The notes below the pieces were generated by a model that worked only from the letters and a program-made list of their open reading frames with translations, had not been told where the DNA came from and made no database searches. Below, piece after piece: positions 1 to 5,820 of a stretch of 5,849 nucleotides of DNA (its first letter is position 1; the number at the start of each line of letters is the position of its first letter). The position numbers and the translations under genes are program-made. Source of the stretch: Nitrospira lenta (GTDB lineage: Bacteria; Nitrospirota; Nitrospiria; Nitrospirales; Nitrospiraceae); contig CAMDRK010000176.1 in NCBI GenBank assembly GCA_945906715.1, positions 1 through 5,849 on the forward strand, in the 5' to 3' direction.

Positions 1-10
1 GTCACCTCCT
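1..10 (-). promoter_or_regulatory. Shine-Dalgarno of a leftward gene starting beyond the window edge
   Basis: Read on the minus strand, the first ten bases are AGGAGGTGAC, an almost full-length complement to the 3' end of 16S rRNA. A start codon would lie a few bases to the left, outside the window. If so, positions 11-235 are a divergent intergenic region between that gene and the first PagL-like copy. The match is seen directly; the gene itself is inferred. Confidence 0.45.
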
Positions 11-235
11 ACCCCGCATTATTCAGTGCGCCGTGAAAAGGTGCACGTTCCCACCGTGCGCTAATGCGGCATATATTGCAAGCCCTGCCGGAGGGTGGTA
101 GCGACCTGCCCCCCTCCGACGAACCCTCTGTTGAGAGATCGGCGCAAGTCGGAATGGATCCTGCCTATTTGGATGTGACAGACAGGGTTATCGCGAATCT
201 CTGAGACCCGCCTCCGCGAGAAGGAAACGAAAACA
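11..235. other. Intergenic region, probably divergent
   Basis: No convincing reading frame is seen on either strand; the minus-strand frame crossing this stretch runs antisense into the PagL-like gene and resembles nothing. An 8-nt inverted repeat, CCGCATTA (14-21) and TAATGCGG (62-69), is separated by 40 nt. It is the only dyad noted and may be chance. No sigma70-type promoter with two good hexamers was found for the rightward gene. Confidence 0.4.
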
Positions 236-795
236 ATGTTCGGAACGGTCGTGCGGCTGACTATGGTCAGCCTTGCGCTACTGCTGTTTGCCTCCTTGCC
301 GAGCCAGGCGGAGGAGATTCGTTTCAACAGCATTGGGATACGGGGTGGGGTGACCGAATCTTCTCCGATCGGAGAGAAGGAATCGGAATACTTCCATCAG
401 AATGACCTGATGGCGAACTGGTCGCTCCCCTGGGGCTGGTATTCCCAGTCAGGATGGGGAGTCGGTACAAGACTCATGGGGTCCGTTGGTGCCGTGATGG
501 CCTCGGGGATACCGCATTTATCAGCACGGTGGTTCCCGGGGTTGTACTCGAGAAGAAAGGAGGCTGGCTTTCACTGGAAGTCGGAGGGGGAGGCGTGATT
601 CTAAGCCAGCACCGCTTTCCACATCAGGACATAGGAGGCCTGTTCCAGCTTGTATGGGATACAGCGGTGAGAGCCAATGTCTATAGGGGGATTGGCGTAG
701 GCTATTGGTTTCACCATATGTCTGATGCTCACCTCTATGGGAGCAATGTGCATGGGTTCGATCTCCATATGATTGATGTCAGCTACCGGTTTTGA
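236..795 (+). pseudogene. PagL-like lipid A deacylase / acyloxyacyl hydrolase, frameshifted first copy
   Basis: This is the first of two tandem PagL-like genes. The ATG at 236 follows AAGGAA at 221-226. Residues 1-25 form a Sec signal peptide with a probable cut after Ala25 (SLPSQA-EE). The reading frame matches the downstream paralogue up to residue Gly91, then leaves frame at a GGGG run (505-508) where the paralogue has GGGGG. It stops at 596-598. The rest of the barrel, including the H-x-S motif (FHHMSDA) and the C-terminal SYRF ending, continues one frame over to the TGA at 793-795. Adding one G gives exactly 186 codons and a gap-free alignment, roughly 70% identical by eye in the mature part. 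This looks like a recent inactivation, a sequencing or assembly error in a homopolymer, or, less likely, ribosomal -1 slippage on GGGG. No terminator separates it from the next copy. Confidence 0.8.
562..595 (+). repeat. 34-bp block identical between the two PagL-like copies (other copy 1318-1351)
   Basis: A 34-bp stretch in copy 1 (562-595) is identical to 1318-1351 in copy 2. It encodes the GWLSLEVGGGG segment in copy 2's frame. Flanking sequence diverges more, and synonymous positions differ elsewhere. The pair is a tandem duplication with strong local constraint or local gene conversion. Confidence 0.85.
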
Positions 796-990
796 TCTGA
801 GAGGTTTGTTCAGTTGGAAAGTCGTATTGACGTGGAGTACCGGGCAAACTCCGCTATTCTCTCCTGTGCCATCTTACCGTCTAATTCCTACGCCGTCATC
901 GCTCATTTCACCAGAAATATCGAGGGCAAAAGCGCAGGCTCAATGTCACGCGATGACGCCGCTCTCTATGCGGGGTCGAGGAGAGAATCG

Positions 991-1551
991 ATGTTGCGAA
1001 TGACGTTCCATGCGACGATGGTCGCTCTCGTGCTGTTCTTCCTCGCTCCCTTGCCTGGTCAGGCAGACGAAGTCCGCTTGAACAGCATCGGGGTTCGTGG
1101 TGGACCCACAGGCGGTTCTCCCATCGGAGACCTTGAGACGCAATATTTCAAGGAGTATGACTTGATGGCGAACTGGTCGCTTCCCTGGGGATGGTACTCT
1201 GAGTCCGGGTGGGGAATAGGTTCAAGATGGATGGGGAGCGTCGGGGCCATCACGGCCTCGGGGGATACCGCATTTATCAGCACAGTGCTTCCAGGAGTTG
1301 TGCTTGGAAAGAAAGACGGCTGGCTTTCACTGGAAGTCGGAGGGGGAGGCGCGATTCTCAGCCAGCAACATTTCGCACACCAGAACGTGGGAGGCCTGCT
1401 CCAATTGGTTGCAGATATGGCGATCAGAGCGAAAGTCTATGGAGGACTTGGCGTGGGTTATTGGTTCCATCACATGTCCGATGCCAGTATCTATGGAGAG
1501 GATGCCCATGGAACGGATTTTCATATGATCGAGGCCAGCTATCGATTTTGA
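991..1551 (+). CDS. PagL-like lipid A 3-O-deacylase / acyloxyacyl hydrolase, intact second copy
   Basis: The protein has 186 aa. The ATG at 991 is chosen because GAGGAG (978-983) lies 7 nt upstream and a signal peptide begins at once; a longer frame from a TTG at 814 would bury the signal peptide. Residues 1-25 are the signal sequence (cut after Ala25 in LPGQA-DE). The mature part alternates Gly and aromatic residues and ends in Tyr-Arg-Phe, typical of an outer-membrane beta-barrel. Near the C-terminus, GYWFHHMSDA places His161 and Ser163 where PagL enzymes have their catalytic His-x-Ser. Asp176 is the best candidate for the third residue, normally Glu. PagL removes the 3-position acyl chain of lipid A in the outer leaflet. 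The length fits the family (about 150-190 aa). The usual Ser-Asn after the catalytic His is Ser-Asp here, so activity is uncertain. Assignment is by remembered motif, not by search. Confidence 0.7.
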   Translation: MLRMTFHATMVALVLFFLAPLPGQADEVRLNSIGVRGGPTGGSPIGDLETQYFKEYDLMANWSLPWGWYSESGWGIGSRWMGSVGAITASGDTAFISTVLPGVVLGKKDGWLSLEVGGGGAILSQQHFAHQNVGGLLQLVADMAIRAKVYGGLGVGYWFHHMSDASIYGEDAHGTDFHMIEASYRF

Positions 1552-1583
1552 CAGTGCCTCTGCAGAACGCTTCATCTCACCCT

Positions 1584-1605
1584 TCAGTCGTCCCCACTGG
1601 TTTTT
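1584..1605 (+). terminator. Weak terminator-like hairpin after the PagL-like pair
   Basis: CAGT (1585-1588) pairs with ACTG (1596-1599), with an optional T-G pair outside and a 7-nt loop, followed directly by five T residues (1601-1605). It sits 33 nt after the stop codon, where a terminator is expected. The stem is only 4-5 bp, so the call is tentative. Confidence 0.3.
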
Positions 1606-1647
1606 CATCGCGTGCATGGCGTATTTGCACCATAGGATTTATAGCGC

Positions 1648-1688
1648 CAGGTGGAATTATCCAGCGGGGGGATCGACCCGACCACCTG
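1648..1688. repeat. 7-bp inverted repeat enclosing an inner 4-bp stem
   Basis: CAGGTGG (1648-1654) is exactly complementary to CCACCTG (1682-1688). Inside it, CGGG (1665-1668) can pair with CCCG (1677-1680). As RNA this gives a two-part hairpin with an asymmetric internal loop. It lies in the non-coding leader of the helicase gene. It could be a terminator without a U-tract, a regulatory RNA structure, or chance. Confidence 0.4.
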
Positions 1689-1723
1689 TTCTGTGCGAAA
1701 ACAATCTATATGAATGATGAATT

Positions 1724-1740
1724 TGGTTCACAATGAACCA
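1724..1740. promoter_or_regulatory. 17-bp perfect dyad, candidate operator upstream of the helicase
   Basis: TGGTTCA and TGAACCA are perfect 7-nt inverted arms around the 3-nt centre CAA. The centre lies 67 nt before the helicase start, which suits a dimeric repressor or activator site. A weak promoter-like pair follows (TTGTCG at 1751-1756 and TAGTAA at 1774-1779, 17-nt spacing), so the dyad would sit just upstream of the -35. The dyad is seen directly; the operator role is inferred, and a small RNA hairpin is the alternative. Confidence 0.45.
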
Positions 1741-1798
1741 TCGTTCCTCGTTGTCGTGTCCATGTCCATCCAATAGTAACGAGTAAAAAGAGGCTGCA

Positions 1799-3352
1799 GT
1801 GACCTTGTCTCCCTGGACGGCCAAGCTGCGCGAGTGGCAGGCTCGCGCCGTGTCCGGCGTTCTGACCCATACGCGTCCTGATTTTCTTGCGACGGCAACA
1901 CCCGCTGCAGGGAAAACACGTTTCGCGCTTCGAATTGCCCATCAATACCTGGCCGATCGAGTCGCCAGCCGTGTGCTGGTTATTTGTCCAACTAACCACC
2001 TGCGCACGCAATGGGCGACCGCTGCAGGCTTGGTCGGTATTCACCTGGACCCCGATCTGACGAACGAGCAGGCGATCGAAGCGCGCGACTACCATGGCGC
2101 AGTCGTGACCTATCAACAAGTGTGTCTGGCGCCGGATATCTTTCAACGTGCTTGCCGGAGCCGGCCCACGCTGCTTATTTTTGACGAGCTGCACCATGCA
2201 GGTGAGGGAAAAGATTGGGGCAACGCGCTGCTGGGAGCGTTTGAAGACGCGGTCTTTCGCCTGGCCCTATCCGGCACGCCCTTTCGCTCCGATAACAATC
2301 CGATTCCTTACGTGCGGTATGAGCAGGGGGAGAGCCAGGCTGATTTCACCTATGGATATGCCGAGGCGATTCGTGAAAGCGTCTGCCGTCCGATTCTCTT
2401 TCCGAGCTACGAGGGAGAACTGGCGTGGCTCTCGGAAGGTCGTGAACATCGGGCGACCTTCGAGGATGGACTTACCTTTGAGCTGCAGCGCGAGAGGCTC
2501 AAGACCGCGCTCTTGCAAGACAGTTGGCTAGGGCCTGTCATTACGGATGCGCATACTGAATTACGCCGGCTCCGCAAGCAGGAACAGCCGGACGCAGGCG
2601 GGCTCATCGTCACGATGAATCAGGATCATGCGAGGCAGGTGGCGGAACTGCTGGGCCGTATCACCGGAAGCCGCGCACATGTGGCCATATCGGACGATCC
2701 GTCGGCGTCGAAGACGATCTCTTCGTTCGCACAACATAAGACCCAGCAATGGCTCGTTGCGGTGAACATGGTGAGTGAAGGCGTCGATATTCCCAGGCTC
2801 CGTGTCGGTGTCTACGCCACGAATGTCCTGACCGAGATGTACTTCAGACAAGTCGTCGGGCGATTCGTCCGGATGCAGGAAGGACTACCGAAGCCGCAGA
2901 GGGCCTGGCTCTACCTGCCGAAGGACGCGACCCTCGTTCACTATGCCAAACGAATCAAGGCCGAACGCGACCATGTATTGGAAGAGATCATGCCTTCCAT
3001 GCAGCGCACCCTGTTCGGTACGGCCGCTACCTCGTTGAAAGAGTACATGCCCTTGCATGGGGTGGCACGAATGGATTCCCTGATCGGGGCCGAGGAGGCG
3101 GATTCATCCGGCGAAGGCAAGGGTGTCGAAGCGCCGCCAGTGCCGCTCCATGACAAGAAGAACGAATTGCGGGACCAACATCGCACCCTCGTCGGCGCCG
3201 TGGCGCGAAAAGCCGGTATCGATCATCGTCGGCTCAATGCGGAACTCATCAAACGAACTGGCGGTAAGGTCGATCAGGCGACCGTTGCACAGTTGGTACG
3301 GCGTATCGCTCTGTTAGAGAAGTGGCGGGACTCAGGCTTTGACGGCGGTTAG
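1799..3352 (+). CDS. SF2 DExH-box helicase, uncharacterised family
   Basis: The protein has 517 aa. The GTG at 1799 follows AGAGG (1789-1793) by 5 nt. An in-frame TAA at 1784-1786 rules out any earlier start. The first RecA domain has Walker A TPAAGKT (34-40, Lys39), motif Ia CPTNHLRTQW (63-72), the DExH box FDELHH (128-133) and motif III SGTPFR (158-163). The second RecA domain (about 245-400) has GLIVTMNQ (268-275), the motif V stretch SEGVDIPRL (326-334) and motif VI QVVGRFVR (351-358). All catalytic positions of an ATP-dependent nucleic-acid translocase are present. A Gly/Ser/Glu-rich linker (about 428-448) leads to a basic C-terminal module (455-509, core ELIKRTGG...ATVAQLVRRI). From memory, similar proteins of about 550 aa with the same TPFRSD and SEGVDIPRL segments and a comparable tail are common in actinobacteria, without a defined role. 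No nuclease or methyltransferase partner is adjacent. Strand specificity and function cannot be read from the sequence. Confidence 0.9.
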   Translation: MTLSPWTAKLREWQARAVSGVLTHTRPDFLATATPAAGKTRFALRIAHQYLADRVASRVLVICPTNHLRTQWATAAGLVGIHLDPDLTNEQAIEARDYHGAVVTYQQVCLAPDIFQRACRSRPTLLIFDELHHAGEGKDWGNALLGAFEDAVFRLALSGTPFRSDNNPIPYVRYEQGESQADFTYGYAEAIRESVCRPILFPSYEGELAWLSEGREHRATFEDGLTFELQRERLKTALLQDSWLGPVITDAHTELRRLRKQEQPDAGGLIVTMNQDHARQVAELLGRITGSRAHVAISDDPSASKTISSFAQHKTQQWLVAVNMVSEGVDIPRLRVGVYATNVLTEMYFRQVVGRFVRMQEGLPKPQRAWLYLPKDATLVHYAKRIKAERDHVLEEIMPSMQRTLFGTAATSLKEYMPLHGVARMDSLIGAEEADSSGEGKGVEAPPVPLHDKKNELRDQHRTLVGAVARKAGIDHRRLNAELIKRTGGKVDQATVAQLVRRIALLEKWRDSGFDGG

Positions 3353-4974
3353 GTTTCTGTTTGTCCAACTTCTTCTCGCAGCTGAAACTTGAGAGAGCCA
3401 TATTCTTTCATACAGTAGGCAAGTAGCCGTTCGGAGCCGAAGAGCATCACCATCTTGCCGTCCTTGTCCACGAGCCGGCGTGTGTCTTGCGGCCAATAGA
3501 TCCTGGCGATCGCATCGGGATCGCCGCTCACCCAGCGGGCCAGGACAAAGGGCATCCGCTCGACGAGGGTCTTGACTCCATATTCGGTTTCAAGACGCGA
3601 GGCGACGACATCGAATTGGAGTTCTCCCACCGCAGCCAGGACCGGCTCCCGCCGGACGTGATCGGGTGAATAGAATACCTGCATGACCCCTTCTTCTTCG
3701 AGCTGCTGGAGTCCCTTCTGAAACTGCTTCTGCTTCGTGAGATCCTGGCTTCGAAGCACGCCGAAGCATTCAGGGGGAAATAACGGAATCGCATCGAAGG
3801 AGCGAGGTGTGCCGGAACTGAGTGTGTCGCCAATGGCAAAGAGTCCTGGATTCACGAACCCGACGACATCGCCTGGGTAGGCTTCCTCAATCGTCTCCCG
3901 CTCACGGCCGAAAAGCCTGTGTGGTCTTGTCATACGAATCTTCCGGTCCAGCCGGGCATGATGGACCATCATGTCCTTTTCAAAGCGGCCGGACACGATG
4001 CGTAAAAACGCCATCCGATCCCGATGTTGTGGGTCCATGTTCGCCTGAATTTTGAACACGAAGCCGGAGAACTGCTCCTCCGTCGGCTGTACCGGCCCTT
4101 CTGAACTCATTCGTGGTCCCGGCGGCGGCGCAAGCCGGAGGAACTCGTTCAGAAATGGCTCGACGCCGAAGTTGGTGAGGGCGCTCCCGAAGAAGACCGG
4201 CGTGAGCTGCCCGGCAAGAAAGCGGTCGCGGTCGAACTTGGTACCCGCGCCGGTCAACAAGGCTATCTCTTCTTGTAGCGGGCCATAGGCCTCTCCAAGC
4301 GTCTCCGCCAGGCTTGGGTGGGGGAACGTCTCCACTCTCATTGGCGCCCGACGTTGGTTGTGCAGGGTTCGTTGGAAGAACAAGACTTGAGGTTCTTGAA
4401 GATCGTACAGACCTAAAAACCCTGACCCTTCCCCGATGGGCCAATTGAAGGGGACCGCCGTCATGCCTAAGGTCTGCTCAATCTCCTCCAGGAGTTCGTA
4501 TGGATGGCGCCCGGGCAGATCCATCTTATTGATGAAGGTCATAATCGGGATGTTGCGTTTACGGCAGACGGCGAAGAGTTTCTTGGTCTGCGGCTCGATA
4601 CCTTTGGCGCAGTCGAGCACCATGACCGCGCTGTCTACCGCCATGAGAGTGCGGTAGGTATCTTCGCTGAAGTCCTGGTGGCCCGGCGTATCGAGCAGGT
4701 TCACCCGCACACCTTGATAATCGAATTGCAGTGCGGTGGAAGTAATCGAAATTCCGCGCGCCTGCTCCAGCTCCATCCAGTCCGATTTCGACGCACGCTG
4801 ATTGGACCGCGCATGCACCGCTCCGGCCAGGTGCACTGCACCGGCGTAAAGGAGGAGTTTCTCAGTCAGCGTGGTCTTTCCCGCGTCCGGGTGCGAAATA
4901 ATGGCAAACGTGCGTCGCCTGGCCACTTCACGCGCCAACTCATCGGACGACGACTTCTCAATCGGCAAAGACAT
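3349..4974 (-). CDS. prfC: Peptide chain release factor 3 (RF3)
   Basis: The protein has 541 aa, near the usual length (E. coli RF3 has 529). RF3 is the cytoplasmic GTPase that removes RF1 or RF2 from the ribosome after peptide release. The ATG at 4974-4972 follows GAAGGA (4986-4981 on the minus strand) by 6 nt. The G domain shows G1 SHPDAGKTT (27-35), a G2 region EQARGISIT (70-78), G3 DTPGH (95-99), G4 NKMD (149-152) and G5 SAL (264-266). The RF3-typical FKIQANMDP (307-315) opens domain II, and VGELQFDVV marks domain III. The segment SDWMELEQ and the match along its full length to remembered E. coli RF3 separate it from EF-G and other translational GTPases. The gene is intact and converges on the helicase, with the stop codons overlapping. 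It appears to be transcribed alone, since upstream is a long spacer toward a divergent gene. Confidence 0.97.
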   Translation of the reverse strand: MSLPIEKSSSDELAREVARRRTFAIISHPDAGKTTLTEKLLLYAGAVHLAGAVHARSNQRASKSDWMELEQARGISITSTALQFDYQGVRVNLLDTPGHQDFSEDTYRTLMAVDSAVMVLDCAKGIEPQTKKLFAVCRKRNIPIMTFINKMDLPGRHPYELLEEIEQTLGMTAVPFNWPIGEGSGFLGLYDLQEPQVLFFQRTLHNQRRAPMRVETFPHPSLAETLGEAYGPLQEEIALLTGAGTKFDRDRFLAGQLTPVFFGSALTNFGVEPFLNEFLRLAPPPGPRMSSEGPVQPTEEQFSGFVFKIQANMDPQHRDRMAFLRIVSGRFEKDMMVHHARLDRKIRMTRPHRLFGRERETIEEAYPGDVVGFVNPGLFAIGDTLSSGTPRSFDAIPLFPPECFGVLRSQDLTKQKQFQKGLQQLEEEGVMQVFYSPDHVRREPVLAAVGELQFDVVASRLETEYGVKTLVERMPFVLARWVSGDPDAIARIYWPQDTRRLVDKDGKMVMLFGSERLLAYCMKEYGSLKFQLREEVGQTET

Positions 4975-5188
4975 AGACCATCCTTCTTATATGTAAAGGG
5001 CAAAATGGCGTTGTGGGGAGATGTTTCATATAACCGCTCAGGTAGATACGCTGAAGGATTTTAGACTGAGAGATTTGATGCGAGATAATGTATCGCCTTC
5101 AGCCTGAACACCTGAGTCGGTAATGTTTTAACACCTGGCAAGGGAGAAAACTACGGGGAATGGTAGGCTGTTGGTCTTCTGTGCTCGC

Positions 5189-5200
5189 GCAACGCGTTGC
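5189..5200. repeat. 12-bp perfect palindrome GCAACGCGTTGC
   Basis: The 12 bases equal their own reverse complement. After two mismatched positions on each side, CTC (5184-5186) and GAG (5203-5205) extend the symmetry to about 22 bp. This could be a protein-binding dyad between the divergent genes. A chance match is possible in GC-rich DNA. Confidence 0.45.
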
Positions 5201-5241
5201 CTGAGAAGGCCCTCGTTGGACGCGCGCTATCAGACGTGGCG

Positions 5242-5257
5242 TACCCCTAGTACCCCC
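5242..5257 (+). promoter_or_regulatory. Tandem TACCCC heptamers, candidate response-regulator site
   Basis: TACCCCT (5242-5248) and TACCCCC (5251-5257) are direct repeats 2 nt apart. The first fits the TACYYMT heptamer known for NarL-type (LuxR/FixJ-family) response regulators, and the second matches at six of seven positions. They lie about 35-50 nt before a weak candidate promoter (TTGTGT 5291-5296, GATAGT 5313-5318) reading toward the lipoprotein gene. That is a reasonable place for an activator. The repeat is seen; the regulator class is inferred. Confidence 0.35.
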
Positions 5258-5438
5258 GCTTCGGAAACGAGCACCTTCCCAATGAGGGGCTTGTGTATGC
5301 GTGAAGACCAGAGATAGTTTCCTCTCAATGTGAACAGGCCGGACTCATAGACCGGTCATTCCCTCCGCTGCACTCCGTCGGTCGAAAGTAAGAACACTCG
5401 AAGTCCGCGGGTCCCACGCGCAAATTGGAGGTATTCCC

Positions 5439-5726
5439 ATGAAAGTAATCAACTGTGCCCTCTGCGCTGTTGCCTCTGGTCTGTGCGTTGCACTGTCCTT
5501 CACCGCTTGTGGCAGCGGGGGCAGCAGTAGCACTCCGCCCCCTGCAGCTGCGAGCCCGGCTACCATCACCACCGTGGCGGGCACTGGAGTCGCGGGGTCT
5601 CTCGGGGATAACGGCCCGGCCACTGCGGCCCAATTGTTCAATCCCGCTGGCGTGGCCGTTAATGCGGCGGGCGATTTGTGGATTGCCGATGTCAGCAACC
5701 ACCGCATCCGAAAGGTCGAGCCGTAA
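5439..5726 (+). CDS. Short putative lipoprotein with a single NHL-repeat blade
   Basis: The protein has 95 aa. The ATG at 5439 follows GGAGGT (5427-5432) by 6 nt, a strong ribosome binding site. Residues 1-23 form a hydrophobic signal peptide. SFTAC ends at Cys24, a plausible lipobox, though Phe at -3 is less common than Leu. A Gly/Ser/Thr/Pro/Ala linker follows (25-41). Residues 43-95 match the start of secreted NHL beta-propeller proteins: ITTVAGTGVAG, GDNGPATAAQL, NPAGVAVNAAGDLWIAD and SNHRIRKVEP. Such proteins normally carry several blades; here the TAA at 5724-5726 ends it after one. None of the three forward frames downstream resembles another blade, so a simple frameshift is not evident. 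It may be a truncated remnant or a genuine small surface lipoprotein. Function is unknown. Confidence 0.75.
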   Translation: MKVINCALCAVASGLCVALSFTACGSGGSSSTPPPAAASPATITTVAGTGVAGSLGDNGPATAAQLFNPAGVAVNAAGDLWIADVSNHRIRKVEP

Positions 5727-5735
5727 CGTGCGCGG

Positions 5736-5771
5736 GGGCGACGGAGTCCGAGAGAGGCGGGCTCCGTGCCC
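5736..5771 (+). terminator. Strong hairpin 9 nt after the lipoprotein stop codon
   Basis: ACGGAGTCC (5741-5749) pairs with GGGCTCCGT (5759-5767), including one G-T pair, around a 9-nt loop. With G5740 bulged, GGGC (5736-5739) adds GCCC (5768-5771), giving 13 pairs in all. No T-tract follows, so this is either an atypical terminator or an mRNA 3'-end stabiliser. Confidence 0.45.
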
Positions 5772-5820
5772 ACGTCAGGAAAGCGACGGAGGCTCAGGGC
5801 GGTTACATCGCGTCAAGCAG

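Larger units (their letters stand above)
4975..5438. other. Divergent intergenic region between prfC and the lipoprotein gene
   Basis: No supportable gene lies here; the frames that cross it are antisense extensions of prfC or of the lipoprotein gene. For prfC, TAAAAT on the minus strand (5063-5058) is a fair -10 hexamer but lacks a good -35 partner. For the rightward gene, TTGTGT (5291-5296) and GATAGT (5313-5318) form a weak pair with 16-nt spacing. A palindrome (5189-5200) and a tandem heptamer repeat (5242-5257) are described separately. The remainder shows nothing recognisable. Confidence 0.5.

Noticed and set aside
1..13. 3' end of a 16S rRNA gene (CACCTCCT motif)
   Set aside because: The flanking bases do not match the conserved GGATCACCTCCTTT end, and a minus-strand Shine-Dalgarno is simpler.
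454..795. Independent 113-aa gene starting at 454
   Set aside because: Its first 30 or so residues match the PagL-like family only out of frame and no ribosome binding site precedes the ATG. It is the 3' part of the frameshifted gene.
827..860. TTGACG followed by TATTCT as a promoter for the second PagL-like gene
   Set aside because: The spacing is about 22 nt, far from 17, and no better -10 is present, so only the -35-like hexamer stands.
814..990. N-terminal extension of the second PagL-like gene from a TTG
   Set aside because: It would place a signal peptide 59 residues into the protein. The ATG at 991 has a good ribosome binding site and matches the paralogue start.
1724..1740. T-arm of a tRNA
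   Set aside because: There is no acceptor, D or anticodon arm around it and the loop lacks the TTC signature; a simple dyad explains it.
1706..2197. 163-aa minus-strand frame overlapping the helicase start
   Set aside because: It is antisense to a strongly supported helicase N-terminal domain and low-complexity in appearance.
4504..5064. 186-aa open frame on the plus strand, antisense to the start of prfC
   Set aside because: It lies mostly within a clearly coding prfC, its translation resembles no protein family, and it has no recognisable ribosome binding site. It is an antisense shadow.
5258..5272. Small hairpin with a GAAA loop next to the heptamer repeat
   Set aside because: The stem is five pairs with a bulge, which is within chance for this base composition.
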